From Opisthorchis felineus (Eukaryota > Platyhelminthes > Trematoda > Opisthorchiida > Opisthorchiidae): DNA of 64,000 nucleotides. A program made the translations under genes and the position numbers. Shown piece after piece: positions 58,301-64,000 of the stretch; position 1 is the first letter of the stretch, and every line of letters starts with the position of its first letter. The notes under the pieces were generated by a model, which was given only the letters and a program-made list of their open reading frames with translations, was not told the DNA's origin and searched no databases. The DNA is taken from contig SJOL01007269.1 in the NCBI GenBank assembly GCA_004794785.1, forward strand, positions 1,006,188 through 1,070,187. The letters are read 5' to 3'.

Positions 58301-61300
58301 ACCCAATAATTTCTCACCTTTCCTCTGCGAGTATTCTAATTTGTGGGCATGACTTCTGGGGAATTCAGGGTCTCATAAGAGTCCAGAATCTCCGTTTTGG
58401 TGTTATCTACGAAGCTGTCATAGCGGCAACATCAGTCGTAATCGAATAGTTGTGAATCAAACCGTCAAAATAAGACGTCAATGGGAAACGGGTATTCAAC
58501 TTCTCCAGAAAATAACCCCAGTCAATACGATACATTACGAGGCCATTCCTGAATATGAAAGTTACTTTGCACTCTCTGAGTGGTGACTACACTTTGAAGA
58601 AATCACTTTTTGAAGAGGTACAGTATACTTCAGATCCCAAGAACAAAATGTACTCCAAGAGTGTAGTATCATCGCAGTTACCGATCTGTTTGCATCTTTG
58701 GATAAATAAAACGAGAATAATTTTGCTATTTTTTACCCTTCCGGTGAGAGATGCCAAATAGGAATTTATGAATGAGGTAATGTCTCAATAGGTAGAGAAA
58801 AACTAAAAAACCTCAGCACACAAAGGTCCTTTCCCATTGTGATAAGATGGCACTGTCAAAAACCAGCTAGATCCAATGATTCATTCCAAGTACACGACCA
58901 TAATGAGTAAAGCGATTGACTCAGTCCACTTGCTTTTGCCTTACTGAAGAAAAGAATCGACGTAAAAGGCTTTAAAAAGTAACCCATAATTTCAGACAGT
59001 CCACTGGCTCCCATTTTTATCGATTTTTGCACACGGCCAAGCATGAACTTTCAGCGTGGCTTTTGTAGCGAATGTTTTCACCGGATAAACAAATCTGGTT
59101 CATTTCAGTAAGACACTTTTGGCAAATGCACTGTACAAAAACAGTGTTTCCTAAGTCCGTGGATTACTTTTCTCACGCCATCGGTTGATTGCTTAGGCTC
59201 GTGCACTATTTGCTTTCCATCATATACGTATATATATGAACTGATCAGTAATAACAGGTCCCATCTACAACCTTGTCATTCTTGTCCGGAATTGTCTCAT
59301 GGTATTTAGCTACCGAAATGCTAACATTTCTTGGAGAAACCGAATGCCGCCAAAGGTGTTGGCTGACTGCGTAGGACAACGCCGAATATCCTTTGGGTTT
59401 CTTCACTCTTACAAGTACACAGTCCTAGTGAGGATGCGAATTATGACTGTATCCATCAACCTGTTGTTGACCTTTCATGCATTAAGAAGTAAGGTTATGT
59501 GATTGGGGCATAATCGGTGTGGTGTCGGTGAATCTGATATCTGTGTACTGGTGTTCTCCAAACTTAGTCTTTTATGGGGGTTAACCATGACAAATGTTGC
59601 ACCATAGATTTGTTGGAAAAGGTTTCGGAAAAAACAATCAGATATCATCAACTCGCACAAAAAACTTTGTGACAAACTCGCTGACCTACTGACCAGTGAT
59701 GCAATTCTGGAATTCTGCCATAGATTCTGACTTCCTACTTTGGGTTGTCAGTTAGAAATCTCGTTTCTAAACGCCAGTGTGTGTATCAGTGTAGTTGTGT
59801 GTTCACAAAAGAGCATGTTCGCCAATTTTTCACTGTCACGCATCCAGTTAAAACGTGACGGAAAATTGACTGTTTACCTTCTACGTTCTTTTAATTCCCC
59901 CGCAGCATTGCCTGGATTTGGTCTTTTCTCTTATGGCCTTGCTCAGTTTACTCTGTGTATGGCACTTTGTATCAGCATATTTCGTTGTGGAAAAGCCATG
60001 AGGATCTTGGTGAGTTACTGTGAGGCTAGGGTCAACGTGTTTTTGAACTGCCGTCATTTCCGTCAGCAGAAAAGCCTGCAGCTATTCACCACTGTATTCA
60101 CTGTACTCCCATACAGGGAAGGAAAACAGGGATAAAATTTTGTTTCTCTATGTTGCATGTCTTTTTGAGAGTCTCTTTCAAATCGAACCGTTTCAGGAGG
60201 TGGGGCGTGAGCCTTTAGTCAGGGTGAAATCCCAGCTTCCTTGTGCTCACATAGTGCGTGCACCAGGTAGGTAGTGTGGCAGAACGAGTTGATTTAGATT
60301 ATTCAGAGCCACAAACTAACGCACTTAGCTTCAGTTGGCTAACACCAAGTTTCAAGTATCAGAGCTCAAGGTCTCTCTTCAACGGAGTACCGCAATCCGT
60401 TCGTCGTACAAACCAAGGACACAGTAATTTTGATGAATGGGTCTAATTGTAGTGGACATCTGAAAGGCAGCTGTTTGAAAAGAATTCACCAGTTGAAACG
60501 GAGTTTCTGCATACTCGGGAGGTTTAATCCATAGTTTTCAACATATGTCACAAGTTTGATTCCCGTGGATTTGTTGATTTTTCTATTTACTTTGCGCACA
60601 TGATACTGATTTCTATTTCAACAAGTTAGTCACTCATGGTTACAGTTATTCCACGCTTATCTCCGAATGGAAGCAGATTTTTTCGTATGTTTTTGAGTGA
60701 AGTGTTTTGGTTATTGATCACGCCTTGCGCACAACTCACATAATTCTGTCAACCTCTTCGAAAATATACTCGACCTTTATGCAATGATCACTTCGATCCA
60801 GACTTGCCGTACGAAGATCGGATGATGACAGCCTGAGCTCTCCATTCTGTGAGATCGCAGGTGATAAACGGCCCGACGGCTTGTTCACAACAACTATAAT
60901 GCCGCAACCCTACGAATTCAGTGGTTTGGTGATGATTGAGTATGTATCGGTACATTCACACGTTAGAAACGTTGCTGATCCAGTCTAGTCTATATAATAC
61001 GGACGTAATTTCGATTACTTCGTCAATCTTACTACGCTCATCGGCTAGAACTTGACGCTTCTGGCTCGTATTAACACCAGAACTTGCAACATAAATGCAG
61101 GTCGTGACGTCATCTTTGGATGACGTCAGAATTCCATCATCTACTCGAAAGTTTCCGGTTCGAATCTAACTCTCATTTTTTGGTTGAAGCTACCAAGGTC
61201 TGTACATATCAAACTTTGTGCGTCCTCCAAGTTGGCGTGCATCAGAATAGTGGTAGAGATAAACCGGTTATGAAGACCGCATTAAGGATGAACTGTAACG

Positions 61301-64000
61301 GAAACGCAAATATGGTGGGTCAGCTAAATTACAGTGTCATTCCTCCGAAGTGGTAAGATTATTACGGTAATGCGCTATCATTCGGGAGGCGGTATGCTGA
61401 AGCCTGCTTGTGTGCAACAGTTAGCTGGATCTGGATTATCAAAGCTGAAGTAGCAAAAAGATCGCGGATTCTGGGTTCCTTCCTCTGGACACCAAAAAGC
61501 CCATAGAAGGTGCTTTCAGGCCTCTGGGGTTTCTATTCCTTTCCTTGATCATTCACTTATTTGTGCCAAAACCCTTTTCTGTTTACTGTACGTGGGCATT
61601 TTATCTCACTACATTCATTCGCATCCACCATTGCACTCCGTCGTACATGTAGACATGCATTCACACATGTGCCGGCACGCTCAGTCCATCAGTTCGCTCA
61701 GTTTGATAATCGCTCACTCGTGAACTGCACCATTAATCGATCATGGTTTGGTATGACTTGATCGACCGTTGCCTGATGTACGGAAGATTGGCTGCCAGCA
61801 TTTCGATACATAGCTAAAATTGTTGTGCTAACCCGGTTTCTTGGAGGTCAAACCGTGGGTCTCAGCCTCCAAGTACCAAATAAGTAAGTGGGATATACTG
61901 TTGTCTGTAGTGGGCATAGAATTCGACGGTTACAAGACTGTGATGGTTTTGCTTCTTGAACTTTCTATTTGGGTCACGTTAGCATTCAAAACCTATGTGC
62001 TGATCTTATGTTCTTTACAATCCTAAAGCGGCTAGTCCCAGGAATGAATATTCAGTCCAATAACACCGTATTTTGAAGTTCGTTCTCGCTTCGAATTTCG
62101 ATTCCCACTGAATAGCTGTAGGTGTCTGAATACAAGAGACTTTCATCCTGTGTTTTCGTGTCTGCACAGAAAATAAGTTATTCGTGACCGACAGTCACCT
62201 TGGCAAGTGTTTATACGGACAGCCGTTGGTAGTTTCTTTAGCTATACAGCTTAGTTAGAACACCCAAAGAGGGGTCTGGGTTAACGCACTTAGGGTCAGA
62301 GAACACCTGCAATATCACTCAGAAGAATTTTAGGTAGCTAATGCGCAAAGTATGCAAAGAGCGATTACAACCAACTTAAAGTACTCCAACTTATTGTTCA
62401 TAAAGAGGAACATTTCAGAGGAGGCAAGGCTACAAGGCTTATTTCTAACAAGTATTCTGGACTTTCAGGACTAAGGAACACTACTTTTTCTACGCGTCGC
62501 TGTAGTCTTTCAGATTAGTTTCACACCCCTTTATACCAAACAATCTGTTTGGTAGACGCAAACTCTTTGCCTAGACGCCTTAGCGTCTCTGTACTACAAT
62601 TAACATCAGTTAAAATATATGTATATATATACATAAGGTACCACTGGCAGAAGTACTCCTTTTGGTGTACTCATTTTTTCCTTTCAAGTTCACGCAAGAC
62701 GTTTTCAAAAGAGTCTGTGCATGAATGCATGGTCCTGAATATCTCAATAGCGGTTTCATTGTGTAATTGGAGCCAACCTGTACTGAAAAGCCAAGAACCA
62801 GCAGACAGCTTTTCTATTGGGGACCATCAGTAGGGGCCACCTCAGGGATTTCTACATGGATCAGAGGCCGCTACGGTCAGATCAGGACTGGCTGATGAGC
62901 AGTGTGAGTAAATTCTACTTAGACATGATCACCCAGCTTACATCACGCTATCCCGTAAGGACTAGCTCCTCAACTAATCCACATTTGAAAGGCACGTCTG
63001 AGTTGTAAGATTGTATAAAGCACTAGGGATGTTGTATAGTTAACATGAGTACCGTAGAACAAATAGGTTTAGCTTTCACGGAAAACCATTTACGGTTTTC
63101 TCAGCCTGAAAAAAACATCTTAGGAGTGTAAGATAATAGAAGATAAATATTAAGATAATTGTCCAGCTGTAACACCTTTCCGGTGCCTAGTTGCCATGAC
63201 CCGAAGGAAGCACGATGGTTGGGATAATGCCAGGTTGCCCAAGCCTAGACAGAGGGAGCCGAGATGCAGAGGTCTGGTTCGAACCACGCACCTTCCGGTC
63301 GGTAAATATGCGCTGTAACCACTGAGCCATCTCATCCCCTAGGAGTGTAAGACTAATGAGAGAATTAAGCGTCCCATTCTCCGTACAGAGTTGTAAGACA
63401 AGCCTGCTGTTGATTCCCATTACGAACGAGAAAGCTGGCAATTCTTTTCAACTTGTCTCCATTATGTTTCAAGAGACGAGTGAAACCGCTAGTGCAACTT
63501 CGGAAGCTCCTCACATCTCTCTATTATGGTGAAACGTCTCGCAGAGTTTGACGGTGGCCAGATTCTGTGCTTTCTTACCACTGTTGGAGAGGCAGTACTC
63601 AAGAAAGTCGCTACGACCAGAAGACCGACCGTGTGGGTACTAATTTACAAATAGTGACCCAAAAAAGTATTGGCATGATTACAACGATTGTTTAGGTTTT
63701 TTCTAGGGGAGACAGTAGTCTGAATCACAAACTGAACTACCAGTAATCCTATTGTCTCTCTGCACTTTTTGCCTTTATTTCAGTGCTTCGTCTGCATTAT
63801 CATCATGCTGTTGAGCCACGTCACTTTTATTGTGATGTATTTTCAGAACAAAACGGTGGTAAGCTACATGGTTTCCAGAAATTTACAACGCTTTTCATTG
63901 TTAGTTATTCTATTGCGTTTCCATGAGTTCATAGGTTGACTAAAGCCTTCATCACACACTGACAACTGTGGGTGTTGCACAAAGTTGACCTACGTACAGG
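55258..64000 (+). CDS. Tetraspanin-type gene, 3' part outside the window
   Basis: Four exons (55258-55320, 56441-56579, 59906-60009, 63784-63858) join with phases 0, 1 and 0 and GT-AG boundaries throughout, giving about 127 residues. The product has a short cytoplasmic N-terminus, TM1 (about residues 9-34), a ~35-residue small extracellular loop, TM2 (about 72-93), a short cytoplasmic loop (RCGKAMRI) and TM3 (about 103-122). It continues into the start of the large loop (QNKTV). Size, spacing and exon structure fit tetraspanins, membrane scaffold proteins that organise receptor and integrin complexes at the cell surface. The defining CCG motif of the large loop and TM4 would lie to the right of the window. 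The loop after TM2 has only one Cys of the usual Cys-rich G(C)CG segment, so the protein is divergent. Other four-pass families remain possible. Confidence 0.7.
55321..56440 (+). other. Tetraspanin intron 1 (1.1 kb)
   Basis: This intron has donor GTGAGTG and acceptor GTGGTTCCTCAG. Open frames on both strands at 55550-56022 show no recognisable domain. There is a run of nine G at about 56238-56246. Confidence 0.65.
56441..56579 (+). CDS. Tetraspanin exon 2 (rest of TM1, small extracellular loop)
   Basis: This 139-nt exon enters in phase 0 and leaves in phase 1 at GTAAGAG. It begins ITSATLIIVGLLYATNETVM, completing TM1 with the usual glycine. A predicted N-glycosylation site NET follows just outside the membrane. 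The remainder is a charged, probably helical loop (LRKASEISSKLQELWRRHST) ending SSYF. The exon corresponds in position and phase to the minus-strand exon at 4092-4257. Confidence 0.72.
56580..59905 (+). other. Tetraspanin intron 2 (3.3 kb)
   Basis: The donor is GTAAGAG and the acceptor AATTCCCCCGCAG. The intron holds an FB repeat at 57133-57432. At 56726-57284 there are open frames on both strands without a recognisable domain. A hydrophobic stretch at 57098-57141 (LIIAITLPAVVLMAYYS) resembles a membrane segment, but it runs into the FB repeat end and leaves in the wrong phase. Confidence 0.6.
57133..57432. repeat. FB forward module inside intron 2
   Basis: ACTACTCGTAAGGCTTCGGA, AAACTCTTCGACAAAACAAG, TTTCGCCCTTCCACGTGGGG, AACCTCAGGTTCCACTTGAA, GCTCAACTGAATGTGCTGCA and GATATTCGAGATATCGCAGT follow the FB order almost from end to end. 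It is a useful near-complete forward copy. Confidence 0.75.
59906..60009 (+). CDS. Tetraspanin exon 3 (TM2 and cytoplasmic loop)
   Basis: This 104-nt exon has acceptor CCCCGCAG and donor GTGAGT, entering in phase 1 and leaving in phase 0. The first codon is completed by the G of exon 2, giving Ala. It reads ALPGFGLFSYGLAQFTLCMA then LCISIFRCGKAMRIL: a membrane segment followed by a short basic loop with CG. This corresponds to the tetraspanin TM2 region and its CCGxxRE-type loop, with one Cys lost. A second frame of the same exon also looks hydrophobic (HCLDLVFSLMALLSLL), but it stops and does not keep the phase. Confidence 0.68.
61105..61128. promoter_or_regulatory. Hairpin of two CRE/ATF-type sites (possible regulatory)
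   Basis: TGACGTCATC (61105-61114) and GATGACGTCA (61119-61128) form a perfect 10-bp stem around TTTG. Each arm contains the full palindromic CREB/ATF site TGACGTCA. It lies in intron 3 of the tetraspanin gene. Binding is an inference from the motif only. Confidence 0.35.
62618..62635. repeat. 18-bp perfect AT palindrome
   Basis: TATGTATATATATACATA equals its own reverse complement. It sits in simple AT sequence and is probably incidental. Confidence 0.6.
62770..62855 (-). mobile_element. SINE-B fragment, reverse
   Basis: GAGCCAACCTGTACTGAAAA, GCCAAGAACCAGCAGACAGC, TTCTATTGGGGACCATCAGT and AGGGGCCACCTCAGGGA are diverged reverse complements of the SINE-B tail half. It has no tRNA-like part. 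Confidence 0.55.
63121..63133. repeat. Target-site duplication, left copy
   Basis: TAGGAGTGTAAGA recurs exactly at 63340-63352 on the other side of the SINE-A copy. Confidence 0.8.
63134..63339 (-). mobile_element. SINE-A, young intact copy with AT-rich tail (206 bp)
   Basis: On the minus strand it starts GGGGATGAGATGGCTCAGTG, with the A box TGGCTCAGTGG and a B box in GTGCGTGGTTCGAACCAG. It continues GTCTAGGCTTGGGCAACCTG and CACCGGAAAGGTGTTACAGC. It ends in a 27-base AT-rich tail (63134-63160) and is bounded by a 13-bp target-site duplication. It lies antisense in intron 3 of the tetraspanin gene, 445 bases before exon 4. The tail is absent from the copy at 43446-43627, so 3' ends vary within the family. 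Confidence 0.85.
63340..63352. repeat. Target-site duplication, right copy
   Basis: This is the exact match of the 13 bases at 63121-63133. Confidence 0.8.
63784..63858 (+). CDS. Tetraspanin exon 4 (TM3, 75 nt)
   Basis: This exon of exactly 75 nt has acceptor TTTATTTCAG and donor GTAAGC, phase 0 on both sides. It reads CFVCIIIMLLSHVTFIVMYF then QNKTV: TM3 followed by a predicted N-glycosylation site NKT at the start of the large extracellular loop. A phase-0/phase-0 exon of 75 nt carrying TM3 is a feature of many tetraspanin genes, as far as I recall, and is one of the stronger clues to the family. The following exons lie beyond the right edge. Confidence 0.72.

Larger units (their letters stand above)
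60010..63783 (+). other. Tetraspanin intron 3 (3.8 kb)
   Basis: The donor is GTGAGTT and the acceptor CTTTATTTCAG. The intron contains a double-CRE hairpin at 61105-61128, a SINE-B fragment at 62770-62855 and a young SINE-A with target-site duplication at 63121-63352. A hydrophobic open frame at 61841-62026 has no convincing donor site and is not called as an exon. Confidence 0.6.

Noticed and set aside
61841..62026. Hydrophobic frame in tetraspanin intron 3
   Set aside because: No good donor follows, and exons 3 and 4 already join in phase 0 with the expected tetraspanin layout.
1..64000. CRISPR arrays, operons, phage or plasmid genes
   Set aside because: There are no regularly spaced short repeats or prokaryotic gene layout; exons with GT-AG introns and SINEs show a eukaryotic sequence.

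Overview
The window looks like a stretch of a large, repeat-rich animal genome. There are no long bacterial-style genes. The only convincing coding sequence is short GT-AG exons separated by introns of one to four kilobases, and the rest is dominated by dispersed repeats and tRNA-derived SINEs. A parasitic flatworm (fluke) is my best guess, from the intron sizes, the base composition and the divergent tetraspanins, but nothing in the sequence proves the taxon. The window has two unknown bases (N), one in an AT repeat near 20467 and one near 42754.

Two gene fragments are supported, both of the tetraspanin family, at opposite ends and on opposite strands. At the right end, four plus-strand exons (55258-55320, 56441-56579, 59906-60009, 63784-63858) join in phase into about 127 residues: a short N-terminus, TM1, a small extracellular loop, TM2, a short cytoplasmic loop and TM3. 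The gene runs off the right edge before the large extracellular loop. At the left end, one minus-strand exon (4092-4257) encodes the second half of TM1 and the small loop of another tetraspanin, with the same phases (0 in, 1 out). Its other exons were not found.

Between and inside these genes lie several repeat families, named here only for convenience. FB is a ~0.3 kb module ending in the sequence AAGGTTGCTGAAAACTCTTC. It occurs in both orientations, often as head-to-head inverted pairs, with copies from 5.1 kb to 57.4 kb. SINE-A is tRNA-derived, with clear A and B boxes; two young copies have 15-bp and 13-bp target-site duplications. SINE-B is a second SINE-like family, including a nested, alternately inverted cluster at 31.3-32.0 kb. 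Repeat C has three copies. Repeat D is a foldback element, with one copy whose two ends are inverted (23921-24100). There is also a probable LINE endonuclease remnant at 39.75-39.96 kb.

Most open reading frames elsewhere are no longer than chance predicts for 64 kb in six frames at this base composition, so they are not called as genes. A few are noted for checking. The long stretches called empty hold nothing I could identify by eye; unique introns of unseen genes or decayed transposons are likely there.
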